The notes beneath the pieces were generated by a model that saw only the letters and a program-made list of their open reading frames with translations, ran no database searches and was not told the DNA's origin. Of a stretch of 35,984 nucleotides of DNA, positions 16,100 to 24,055 are shown piece by piece. How positions within the stretch are numbered: position 1 is the stretch's first letter; the number at the start of each line of letters is the position of its first letter. A program made the translations under genes and the position numbers. Location of the stretch: assembly GCA_024682455.1 (NCBI GenBank), contig JAIKZF010000050.1, forward strand, positions 1 to 35,984, read 5' to 3'. Source of the DNA: Ruminiclostridium sp. (GTDB lineage: Bacteria > Bacillota > Clostridia > Oscillospirales > Ruminococcaceae).

Positions 16100-18133
16100 T
16101 CACTGTGCATACTTCGCGATCAGCTCCGACAAATTGCCCTCGAACAAGGTATCGCCTCCCGCGCCGCATACCCTGTAGCCGTCGGTGTCAAAGCTGCCGA
16201 GTACCGTCAGGAAGACATTATCCGGCAGTCTCGCATAGCTCCTGCCGTTTCCGAAGGTGCCGAGCTCCGCGCCGGAAACGATGAAATAATTGTCCCTGCT
16301 GATCGGTATGACGGTACTTCCGTGCATATCCATAAGTCCGAGACCGCGGTTCTGCTTTCCGATAAGGAAGTATCTGTCCGTGCCGATCCTGTAACAGCCG
16401 AATTCATACCTCGGGCAGATCCTGCCGCCTCCGAACCCGGCGTTCGCGTTGGATATGAGCTTGTCGGCGGGTACGGAAAATACGGTATCCCCTCCGATGA
16501 TATCCATTAATACCGCATTGCTTTCGCCGTATTCGTCCTCTTCGCTGCTGAGGGAGTATATGGTATCGTCGAATATGTGTATGCCGTAAGGAGCCTGATT
16601 TCCGTAATGCTGCTTGTAGTTGAAGACATATATCGGTTTAAGGCTTTCGTCAAGCAGGATGCATGTGTCGGAATCCTCCGACGGGTCGTCTTTTTCCTTT
16701 ATCAGCGCGATATATGTCTTACCGTTCACAACAAATGTACCGTTGCTCGGCTCGGTCCTGCCGTCCGCAGAATGGATACGGACAACGCCGTCCGCGAAGC
16801 CTCCTCCGTTTTTGAGGCGTCCGGCGTTTATCCTTGTATATTTTCCGCTCCCGGTACGCTCATAACAATACACATTCGTTACATTGTTGGCGCAGTTGAT
16901 CTCGCCCGTCTCGTCGGAGACCTCGGGGCTGTGCGTGCTGATGTACAGTCTGCCGTTTGCTTCCGTTATCACAGGCAGATACTGGGTGTCATGCCTTCCG
17001 AGAGTTATCACGGTCTCGTCGTTTTCGTCTATGAGCTCGTAAAGCGCGGACGCGGTTTCACCCGTTCTGCCGCGGGTCTCCTTTGTAACGGAGGTCCTCA
17101 GCAGCAGATACGTGTCCCTGCCCTGCGAGGCGGAAACGCTGACCGCTTTGTATCTGACATCGCTGTCCGGGACATATATCCTTCCTGTTTTTCTGTTAAA
17201 AACGCATCTGCTTTTATCCCTTTCGGAGGAGCTGTGCAGTATCCGGGAGATCACACTTTCTCTGTAATAAAAGTATTCGACAAAGTATTCGCTCGGGTCG
17301 CCTTCATACTTCGGGACAAAAACATCTTTAAGCGCAGCCTCTCCCGTATCGCAGTCGTAAACGGTCTGTGAGGCTGTTTTCATTATATCGGAAGCGGCGT
17401 TGTAGCGCTCCTTGTTTGTCATCTTATCATATTCCCTGGGGGAGATGTGCAGCGCGTACTTGTCTCCGATAACACGAAGCGGGTATATATCCGATATACC
17501 GGTAACATTCTCCTGGTACTGATCCGCGAAGCATATACTTCCGTCACGCGCGATAAGCAGCGCGAGCCCGGAGGTCGCATACGGCTGATTTATTCCTGTG
17601 AACGCATAGAGAATATTCTTATATTCGGAGGGCGAAAGCATACTGTTGCTCCTGAACAGTATGAAGCTCATATAGCGCGTGCCGTTCCTGAAGCAGTCCC
17701 CGCTTCTTTCAAGCACGCCGTTTGCCACATTCGTGCCTGTCCAGTTCATATAGCACACGATCTCCGCGATATCATCTCCCCTCACGAGGAAGGGTCTCAA
17801 TTCCTTGCCGGGTGCGTTATCGTCTGCCGCGACGGCATAGCCGCCCCTGAATTCGCTTATCCAGGTGATGTGTTTGGTCTCCGCGAGCTGCTTATGTCCG
17901 GCTATCCATTTCTTATAGAAGGGCTCGTCTCCGTGATGAGGCAGGGAGAATTCCTTCTCTTCGTTATTCTTTACTTCATCAAGACGTTCGCCGCATTTAA
18001 GGCAGAACGCCGCTCCGCTGGCAAGCTCGGCTCCGCATTTCGGGCATACATTCCTCGGGATCTGCTTTGTGCCGCAGTATAAGCAGAACGCTGAATTTTC
18101 CGGAAGTTCCTTTCCGCAATTACGACATAACAT
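16100..18133 (-). CDS. Double zinc-ribbon protein with long beta-rich domain, unknown function
   Basis: I do not recognise the main domain. The first 50 residues hold two zinc ribbons (C3, C6, C17, C20 and C30, C33, C44, C47), the double zinc-ribbon type often found in bacterial signalling proteins. Residues about 70-677 are rich in beta strands with repeated patterns such as GKTYIALI, GRLYIST, DTIYSLSS and FLIGKQNRGLGLMDMHG, suggesting a beta-propeller or WG-repeat-like scaffold. There is no signal peptide or membrane segment, so it is probably cytosolic. Its Shine-Dalgarno sequence (AAGGGGGG) directly follows the stop codon of the peptide synthetase gene, pointing to tight co-expression and perhaps a complex. 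Confidence 0.65.
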   Translation of the reverse strand: MLCRNCGKELPENSAFCLYCGTKQIPRNVCPKCGAELASGAAFCLKCGERLDEVKNNEEKEFSLPHHGDEPFYKKWIAGHKQLAETKHITWISEFRGGYAVAADDNAPGKELRPFLVRGDDIAEIVCYMNWTGTNVANGVLERSGDCFRNGTRYMSFILFRSNSMLSPSEYKNILYAFTGINQPYATSGLALLIARDGSICFADQYQENVTGISDIYPLRVIGDKYALHISPREYDKMTNKERYNAASDIMKTASQTVYDCDTGEAALKDVFVPKYEGDPSEYFVEYFYYRESVISRILHSSSERDKSRCVFNRKTGRIYVPDSDVRYKAVSVSASQGRDTYLLLRTSVTKETRGRTGETASALYELIDENDETVITLGRHDTQYLPVITEANGRLYISTHSPEVSDETGEINCANNVTNVYCYERTGSGKYTRINAGRLKNGGGFADGVVRIHSADGRTEPSNGTFVVNGKTYIALIKEKDDPSEDSDTCILLDESLKPIYVFNYKQHYGNQAPYGIHIFDDTIYSLSSEEDEYGESNAVLMDIIGGDTVFSVPADKLISNANAGFGGGRICPRYEFGCYRIGTDRYFLIGKQNRGLGLMDMHGSTVIPISRDNYFIVSGAELGTFGNGRSYARLPDNVFLTVLGSFDTDGYRVCGAGGDTLFEGNLSELIAKYAQ

Positions 18134-18147
18134 AGCATATCCCCCCC

Positions 18148-21126
18148 TTACTTTTTCCTTGTGAACTCTGACGCGACGATGCCGTTATCGGCGGTCCTTA
18201 CCCGCTCTTTCAGCTCCCCGACGGTAATATCGCTGCCGTCCGCGCATTTTGTCAGTTCCTTTGCCGTTTTTACGAATATCTCACAGAAACGGCTTATGCT
18301 GCTGTCGTCGTATCTGCTCGCGGCATAGTCGATCATGAGCCTGATACCGTCCCTGCCATCGAGTATCTCGATATCGAGAATGGTCTGCGACGCGGCCTGA
18401 TTCTGCCTTATATCCACAGTCTCTATGCCGAGAGAGTCCGACACGGTCATATCGCGGAGATCCTGCTGATAAAGCACATAGGCCGCTTCGATATCTCCCA
18501 CCTGCGAGATGGTATCGACATAAGGATAGACGCTGTGCTCTATGCCTCCGCGCACCTGCTCGTGCGCGTTTTCAAAAACAGATATTATACCGGCGTTATC
18601 ATCAAATCTGAAGCCTACGGGCAGATCGCGGAACAGAAGTCCCACGGCGGACATCGACCGCGTATCCTCGCGCCCGTTGTATATCCACGACAGGCGTATA
18701 TCGTTCAGATCGTTGTAGACGGATACCGCAAGTCCCGCCGCTGTGATGAAGAACTCGTTCCTCGATATGCGCAGCTTTTCTTCGACCGCGGAAAGCTCTT
18801 CCGTTCCGATACCGGGGTCACATTTCAGCTCGCCCATTTCGTTTTCGCGGGATTCATGGTCGGCCGCAGGGTATGTGCTCCACTCGGTGCTTCCGTATTT
18901 TTCCTCGAAGTACTTTCTGCTCTTCTCATAGAATTCCGTGCCGACGGCTCTCTCGCGTTCCTCAAGCAGAAGACAGTAATAGTCGGGAACGAGCTCCGCT
19001 CCGGAGACCGCGCGCTTTACGCTGTCCATGAACACCTTGAACGAGGTCCCGTCAAACATTGTGTGGTGTACATCAAAAAATACATATACGGCTGTTTCGG
19101 TCTCAAAGACCCTGCACCTGTGCAGAAGCCCGCCGATGATCTTAAACGGCTGCACGAGCGTATCCTTCAGCGCGTCGAGCTCCCAGTCGTGGATCTGTTC
19201 TACGGTTATGTTCTTCATCAATTCCGGCGCGTATTTCTGCACGATATCACCGTCGTCGCTGAATTCGAGCGCTGTGAGCAGAGCCGGATGATTCATTATC
19301 GCCGCCTGCATCGCGGCAGCGGCTTTGCCGGCCGTCATCAGGGACTTGTCGAGCCTGAACATCGTAAACAGGTTATACATCGTGGATTTCGGGGTATAAA
19401 GCTGATAATCCACCATGTAGAGCTGCTCCGGAGTGAGCGGGTGAGGACGCTTCATTGCTCTTGCGTTCCCTGCCGCCTCCGACCCGCTGTCGATGCCGGA
19501 ATGAAGGGTATGATAAAGCTTCGCGATCATTGCCGGAGTGCGTCCGCGGAATATTTCGGAGGCATTCAGCCCAGGAAGCCCGCATTCCGCTATCACCTGT
19601 ATCGAGCGGAGGGAATCTCCGCCAAGAGAATAGAAGTCGTCGCTGCTGCCCATACGGCCGATATCCAGCACCTTTGCCATAGCTTCACATATTTTCGCCT
19701 CGGTCTCGTTTGCCGGAGCGGTATAATTCCTGCCGATATCCGCGTTCTCCGGCAGCGGCAGAGCCTTTCTGTCAAGCTTTCCGTTCGGTCTGAGCGGCAC
19801 CGCGTCCACCTTTACATAGTAGGACGGTATCATATAATACGGCAGGTATTCCAGCAGCACCTCGCGCAGAGCGTTGGCTTCTATCCTGATGTTATCCTTG
19901 TAGTACGCGCAGAGATAAGCCCTGCCCTTATCCTCTACACACTTGACCGCAGCCCAGTCCGTATGGAGCACCTCGCGCAGCGCCGCCTCCACCTCGGCGG
20001 GCTCTATGCGGTTTCCGTTTATTTTTATCATATCCGTGCTTCTTCCGAGGATCAGAAGATCGCCGTTTTCATCCTTCTTCGCAAGGTCGCCCGTGTGGCA
20101 CATTCCGTTTACGAACGTCCTTTCGGTCTCCTCGGGCAGACCTATGTACCCGCGCACAAAGGGAGCTTCAAAGCACAGCTCGCCCGTTTCGCCGTCCCCG
20201 ACGGGATCGCCGTCCTCGTTAATGAGGAGAGTCCTGACTCCGGGCTTTCCTACCGGGCATATCCTGTACGGCTTATCTATGCCGAAGAGACTGACCGCGA
20301 AGCCGCTTTCGCTCATCGCGTATACATTTATCAGCCTGACATTCTTCACAAATACATTGTTCGCGGGTTCGGAGCCGACAAACAGAGTTTTCAGGAAGGG
20401 ACCGGTGCTGTCCCCGAGAGCCTGAACATAAGACGGCGTAAGGAATGTGACCGATATCTGCTTTTCCATGAAGAAGCTCTGCAAAAGGACAGGGTCCTTC
20501 AGAGTCGTATACGACACGATAAAGATCCTGCTGTTCTCCGTATTCAGCGCGGCAAGCAGCAGTATCACCGACGCGATGAAATTCAGCGGAACGAGTACAG
20601 CAAGCCTTTCGCCCTTGTCAAACGGCACCCTGCCGTTCAGCTTTATGGAATCTATACACATCTTAAGGCTGCCGTATTCATGCACTACGCCCTTCGGCTT
20701 TCCCGATGTTCCCGATGTATAGACAGCGTAAGCCGCGTCATGGTCGCCCGTCGCGCAGAAGCCGTCAAGCGGCTCGGCAAGCATGATCTCGTCCCAGTTT
20801 GAGGCGCTTATGCGTATCCTGCACCCGCAGTCGCGGCGGATATACTCCGCCCTTTCGGGAGCGTAATTGTCCTCAACAAGCACGAACGCCGCTCCCGCGC
20901 GCCATACTCCCAGCATGGCGACAACAGGCAGTACGCCTCTCGGAAGATCTATGAGCACAAAGTCTTCCCTGCCTATGTTTTTGTTTTTCAGCCAGCCATA
21001 CACTCTTGCGGTCATTTTGCTGAGCTGGGAATATGTTATTCCTTTTGAATGTGCTTCGTCAAACAAAACAGGCGTATTTCCGCTGCTTCCGGCGAAGCTG
21101 TCGAGCCTTTCGATTATCTGCGCCAT
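18148..21126 (-). CDS. Lone NRPS module: adenylation, carrier, condensation
   Basis: 992 aa. The adenylation domain (about 1-460) has YTSGTSGKPKG at 136-146, NVYAMSES at 267-274, GELCFEAP, HTGDL at 344-348, GRSTDMIKINGNRIEPAEVE, and catalytic K450 in NGKLDRK. The carrier domain (about 470-540) has LGGDS with S505 for phosphopantetheine. The condensation domain (about 560-980) has an intact HHTMFDG at 687-693. There is no thioesterase, reductase or epimerase. By known NRPS chemistry it would activate an acid, load it on itself and join it to an amine, which must be free or on another carrier. In the adenylation pocket the usual Asp that holds the alpha-amino group appears to be I184, so the substrate may not be an alpha-amino acid. 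GGAGG precedes the ATG. The signalling context is unusual for an NRPS. Confidence 0.92.
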   Translation of the reverse strand: MAQIIERLDSFAGSSGNTPVLFDEAHSKGITYSQLSKMTARVYGWLKNKNIGREDFVLIDLPRGVLPVVAMLGVWRAGAAFVLVEDNYAPERAEYIRRDCGCRIRISASNWDEIMLAEPLDGFCATGDHDAAYAVYTSGTSGKPKGVVHEYGSLKMCIDSIKLNGRVPFDKGERLAVLVPLNFIASVILLLAALNTENSRIFIVSYTTLKDPVLLQSFFMEKQISVTFLTPSYVQALGDSTGPFLKTLFVGSEPANNVFVKNVRLINVYAMSESGFAVSLFGIDKPYRICPVGKPGVRTLLINEDGDPVGDGETGELCFEAPFVRGYIGLPEETERTFVNGMCHTGDLAKKDENGDLLILGRSTDMIKINGNRIEPAEVEAALREVLHTDWAAVKCVEDKGRAYLCAYYKDNIRIEANALREVLLEYLPYYMIPSYYVKVDAVPLRPNGKLDRKALPLPENADIGRNYTAPANETEAKICEAMAKVLDIGRMGSSDDFYSLGGDSLRSIQVIAECGLPGLNASEIFRGRTPAMIAKLYHTLHSGIDSGSEAAGNARAMKRPHPLTPEQLYMVDYQLYTPKSTMYNLFTMFRLDKSLMTAGKAAAAMQAAIMNHPALLTALEFSDDGDIVQKYAPELMKNITVEQIHDWELDALKDTLVQPFKIIGGLLHRCRVFETETAVYVFFDVHHTMFDGTSFKVFMDSVKRAVSGAELVPDYYCLLLEERERAVGTEFYEKSRKYFEEKYGSTEWSTYPAADHESRENEMGELKCDPGIGTEELSAVEEKLRISRNEFFITAAGLAVSVYNDLNDIRLSWIYNGREDTRSMSAVGLLFRDLPVGFRFDDNAGIISVFENAHEQVRGGIEHSVYPYVDTISQVGDIEAAYVLYQQDLRDMTVSDSLGIETVDIRQNQAASQTILDIEILDGRDGIRLMIDYAASRYDDSSISRFCEIFVKTAKELTKCADGSDITVGELKERVRTADNGIVASEFTRKK

Positions 21127-21180
21127 ATCCGATCCTCCGTAACCCGGCAGAGTACGGTCCCGCCACTCTGCCTGCTGTCC

Positions 21181-21252
21181 TTAACGCTCTATATTTATCA
21201 TTCCCGCGAAGCCTGTGACGTCGAACACGTCATATACAGCCTGTACGGGCTT
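21181..21252 (-). pseudogene. C-terminal remainder of the STAS gene beyond an in-frame TAA
   Basis: After the TAA at 21253-21255 the same reading frame continues for 23 sense codons to a second TAA at 21181-21183. The encoded peptide contains VYDVFDVTGFAGMI, which matches the conserved last helix and strand of RsbV/SpoIIAA-type STAS domains. So the stop looks like a single nonsense change in a gene that was 103 codons long. Confidence 0.75.
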
Positions 21253-21492
21253 TTATACCGTAAGCCTTCCGCTCTTTGCCGCCATTGTCTTATGCAGGCT
21301 CAGGATCACACGCAGCCCCGAAGACGATATATAACTGACTTCCCCGAAATCGAGGCCGAGATCGGTTATGCCGTCAAGCGACTCCCTCACCTCGTCACCA
21401 AGCCTCGCGGAGGTGCCGGTGTCTATCCTTCCCCCGATGAAAACAGTCAGCTTCTCCTGCTCCTGTTTTTTGCTTATCTTAAGCTCGCTCAT
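21253..21492 (-). CDS. STAS-domain anti-anti-sigma-like protein, truncated by nonsense codon
   Basis: In partner-switching systems such a protein (RsbV/SpoIIAA) is dephosphorylated by a SpoIIE/RsbU phosphatase and then binds an anti-sigma kinase. The visible 79 residues cover strands 1-4: LTVFIGGRIDTGTSARL, LGLDFGEVSYISSSGLRVIL, with the phosphorylatable Ser in the ISSSG loop (residues 55-58 region). I start at ATG 21492, which has AAAGGAG 8 nt upstream; an upstream frame to 21564 is not family-like. The product stops at codon 80, about 23 residues short, although the missing part is still present in frame. It lies between the phosphatase (64 bases) and the synthetase. Confidence 0.85.
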   Translation of the reverse strand: MSELKISKKQEQEKLTVFIGGRIDTGTSARLGDEVRESLDGITDLGLDFGEVSYISSSGLRVILSLHKTMAAKSGRLTV

Positions 21493-21556
21493 TTCATTTA
21501 CTCCTTTTGGTTCGTATTGGGTACCGTCAGGGTGAGCGGCGGCCTGACCCGCCTGT

Positions 21557-23710
21557 TCACACAAGCTTTACCGCAAGCATGGTGAGATCGTCGAACTGGT
21601 CGGCTTCTCCGACAAAGCCGTCCAATGCCTCCTTGACCTTCGGGAGGAGCTGTCTCGGTCCCAGATCCCTGTCGGCGTTGAGGGCTTCAAGGAGCCTGTC
21701 TGTGCCGAAAAGGACGCCGTCCGCGTCTGTCGCCTCGGGAACTCCGTCCGTGTACAGGAAAAGCTCTCCGCCCTTTTCTAGCGTTATCTCATATTCCTTA
21801 TACTTCATTCCGCTCATTCCGCCGACAACAAAGCCATGCTTGTCTTTGAGAAGCTCGAATTCGCCGTTCGCCTTCCGCAGTATCGGGAACTCATGTCCCG
21901 CGTTCGACGCGGTGATCTTTCCCGTGGAGATCTCAAGCACACCGAACCATACGGTCACGAACATTTCCTCTTCGTTCTTCTTGCATATCGCCGCGTTCGT
22001 CTGTTCGAGCACCTTCGCGGGGGAATCGCCCTGCATGGCGTAATTGTTTATAAGTATCTTGGACATCATCATGAAAAGAGCCGCGGGAACTCCCTTGCCC
22101 GAAACGTCGGCCATTACCATGCCGAGGTGATCGTCGTCTATGAGGAAGAAGTCGTAGAAGTCTCCCCCGACCTCCTTCGCGGGAGTCATGGTCGCGTATA
22201 TATCCACCTCGGGTCTGTCCGGGAACGCGGGGTATATGTTCGGGAGCATATCCGCCTGTATCTTTCGCGCGAGCCCAAGCTCTGTGCCTATGCGTTCCTT
22301 TTCCTTCGTGATGTTCGTTATATCTATAATGTACTGCTTTGTCTTCTTTGAAAGGTCGTCGAACGATTCCGCGAGCACCTGTATCTCGTCCCCGGTCTTA
22401 TAGATGTCCTTCATCTCAAACAGCTTGCCTGTTCTGCCGCCCTCCTGTATATCGGCGGTCATGCTCTCTATCGGCTCGACTATCCTTCCCGCGAAGTACA
22501 TGACTCCGCAGATGCTTATCAGCAGCACGCACACCATGATTATCAGGACCGCCTGTGCAGCCGAATCGCTGCCGACCCTGAAAGCGTCGGCGGCGTCCTC
22601 GTTTATCTTGTCGTATTCGGAAAGCAGGGCTTTCGTAGGCCTCTCGGTCAGTTCCCTGTCAACGACCATTATCGTCGTCCAGTTTATGACTCCCATCGGT
22701 GTCCCGCACATATAGTAGTCCCTGCCGCCGACGTTTACCGTCCGCAGCCCGGTCTCCGCCCTGAGAGCGTCGGTCACGAATCCCGCCAGCCCGGCATTTT
22801 CGTCGGTCCTGATATCTTCGGCGGTCTCGGCGGTCTCGACCTTGAAGATGCCGTTGTTCTCCGGAGCAAGTATTACCTGACCGTTGTTATTGATTATCAC
22901 TATGAAGCTGTTCTCCGATGCCGACTGCTCAACATAAGCCGCCATCTCGTCAAGGAATATGTCTATGCCCACGACTCCGATCAGCTTCCCGTCAGTATAT
23001 ACCGGAGCGGAACACGTCACGCATACGGTGCCGGTAAACGCGTCCTTCATCACCCCGGAGAAACACAGGCTTCCGCTGTCCGCCGCGCACCTGTACCACG
23101 GTCTTTCGCGGACAGGGAAATGTATCAGCTCGCCGTTCTCATCGAATTTGTTTGAGGATATCCGATCGACACCGATGTGCGTTCCGTCCTCAAAGCCGAT
23201 ATACACGTTCGTATCGTACGGGGAGCTGGTGTACATCGCCTCCATGGCGTCGGTCATGTGAGCCGCTACCGGCAGATACTCGGACTTTGTGTAATCCACG
23301 CCCTCGGCGTAAAGCACCTGCGCGGTCACTATGCCGTCATTTGCGGGGTCGGGCAGGTATACCTCTCCCGGCTCTACCCTGTCCTTATCACGGAACAGAC
23401 CCTCGGCAAGCGTCCGCAGCGTGCATACGTCCTTTTTGACCGATATGAACATATCGTCGGCGATCTGCGCCTGCAGAGCGTTTATCTTGACCATTGAGTC
23501 CTCAAGAGTGCGGTGCATGGTGTTTTCCGACAGGCTTGTGATCGACTCCTGCTGCTCGGCCTTGGCTTTCCCGACCACATTGGTCAGCGTATTCGACTGA
23601 TAGATCGACACACAGCCGAATACAAATATCACGGCAAGCAGGTTGGAAAGCACGAGCACCAGTATCTTGTTATGCAGTCCTCCTATTGTTATACCGAAAA
23701 TCTTCTTCAT
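21557..23710 (-). CDS. Membrane sensor phosphatase: Cache, HAMP, SpoIIE/PP2C
   Basis: 717 aa. Membrane segment at about 14-34, an extracellular double-Cache ligand-binding domain at about 50-380 (FPVRERPWYR, GVVGIDI), a second membrane segment at 386-408, HAMP at 409-465, a linker helix, then a SpoIIE/RsbU-type PP2C phosphatase at about 500-717. Metal-binding motifs are intact: AKEVGGDFYDFF (D517), MADVSGKGVPAALF (D535), LYTDGVPEA and FDDLTMLAV. It should sense a small extracellular molecule and dephosphorylate a STAS protein, the obvious partner being the next gene. GAGG lies before the ATG. It is the first gene of the operon, behind a promoter and a structured leader of about 200 nt. Confidence 0.92.
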   Translation of the reverse strand: MKKIFGITIGGLHNKILVLVLSNLLAVIFVFGCVSIYQSNTLTNVVGKAKAEQQESITSLSENTMHRTLEDSMVKINALQAQIADDMFISVKKDVCTLRTLAEGLFRDKDRVEPGEVYLPDPANDGIVTAQVLYAEGVDYTKSEYLPVAAHMTDAMEAMYTSSPYDTNVYIGFEDGTHIGVDRISSNKFDENGELIHFPVRERPWYRCAADSGSLCFSGVMKDAFTGTVCVTCSAPVYTDGKLIGVVGIDIFLDEMAAYVEQSASENSFIVIINNNGQVILAPENNGIFKVETAETAEDIRTDENAGLAGFVTDALRAETGLRTVNVGGRDYYMCGTPMGVINWTTIMVVDRELTERPTKALLSEYDKINEDAADAFRVGSDSAAQAVLIIMVCVLLISICGVMYFAGRIVEPIESMTADIQEGGRTGKLFEMKDIYKTGDEIQVLAESFDDLSKKTKQYIIDITNITKEKERIGTELGLARKIQADMLPNIYPAFPDRPEVDIYATMTPAKEVGGDFYDFFLIDDDHLGMVMADVSGKGVPAALFMMMSKILINNYAMQGDSPAKVLEQTNAAICKKNEEEMFVTVWFGVLEISTGKITASNAGHEFPILRKANGEFELLKDKHGFVVGGMSGMKYKEYEITLEKGGELFLYTDGVPEATDADGVLFGTDRLLEALNADRDLGPRQLLPKVKEALDGFVGEADQFDDLTMLAVKLV

Positions 23711-23908
23711 ATCCGCACCTCACAGTATTTTCCCGTGATGCGGAGATCAATGCCTCTTCATCACGGTCTTCCTCGCAGGCAGGATACCGGAAACGCTGCT
23801 CCTCTCACGCTCGCGGGAGACCCCGGTATCCGCTTTACGGGCGGGTCACGGCGCACTCCGCAGGACTGCGGGGCTGCTCCGGCTTCCGCCCGGATACAAT
23901 ATCCCATA
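23711..23908 (-). promoter_or_regulatory. Structured 5' leader with mutually exclusive stems (riboswitch candidate)
   Basis: About 200 nt of GC-rich leader separate the promoter from the phosphatase start. Stem A pairs 23892-23897 with 23826-23831 and continues as 23886-23891 with 23839-23844, enclosing a CCGCAG/CTGCGG hairpin. Stem B pairs 23823-23831 with 23782-23790 over 9 bp. A and B share 23826-23831, so only one can form. Stem C (CCGTGATG/CATCACGG, 23733-23740 with 23759-23766) lies just before the ribosome binding site. No T-tract follows, so any control would act on translation. I could not match it to a known riboswitch consensus. Confidence 0.6.
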
Positions 23909-23915
23909 ATAGTAT

Positions 23916-23944
23916 ATTATACCACATAAATGCAAGAAAGGCAA
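23916..23944 (-). promoter_or_regulatory. Promoter of the five-gene signalling/NRPS operon
   Basis: On the minus strand TTGCCT (23939-23944), a 17-bp spacer and TATAAT (23916-23921) form a good vegetative promoter, with the start expected near 23908. It lies in an AT-rich island directly upstream of the GC-rich leader. The remaining 110 bp up to the next gene show nothing clear. Confidence 0.75.
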
Positions 23945-24055
23945 TAGGAGAAGAAGACTAAAATTCAAGCAAGGCTGTCCGGATATTAACGGCGGCGCGG
24001 TCTCCGGAAATCATGTGAGGCGCGGGAATGAAAGTATTGGGCGGGAATTTGCGGC

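Noticed and set aside
18535-20802. 755-residue plus-strand ORF opposite the NRPS gene
   Set aside because: Antisense to a gene with complete NRPS motifs; no recognisable domain and no ribosome binding site.
23740-23900. Cobalamin or c-di-GMP riboswitch in the operon leader
   Set aside because: Fragments such as GCAGCCCCGCAG and a CAGGATACC complement recall cobalamin elements, but the order and strand are wrong and the GEMM core is absent.
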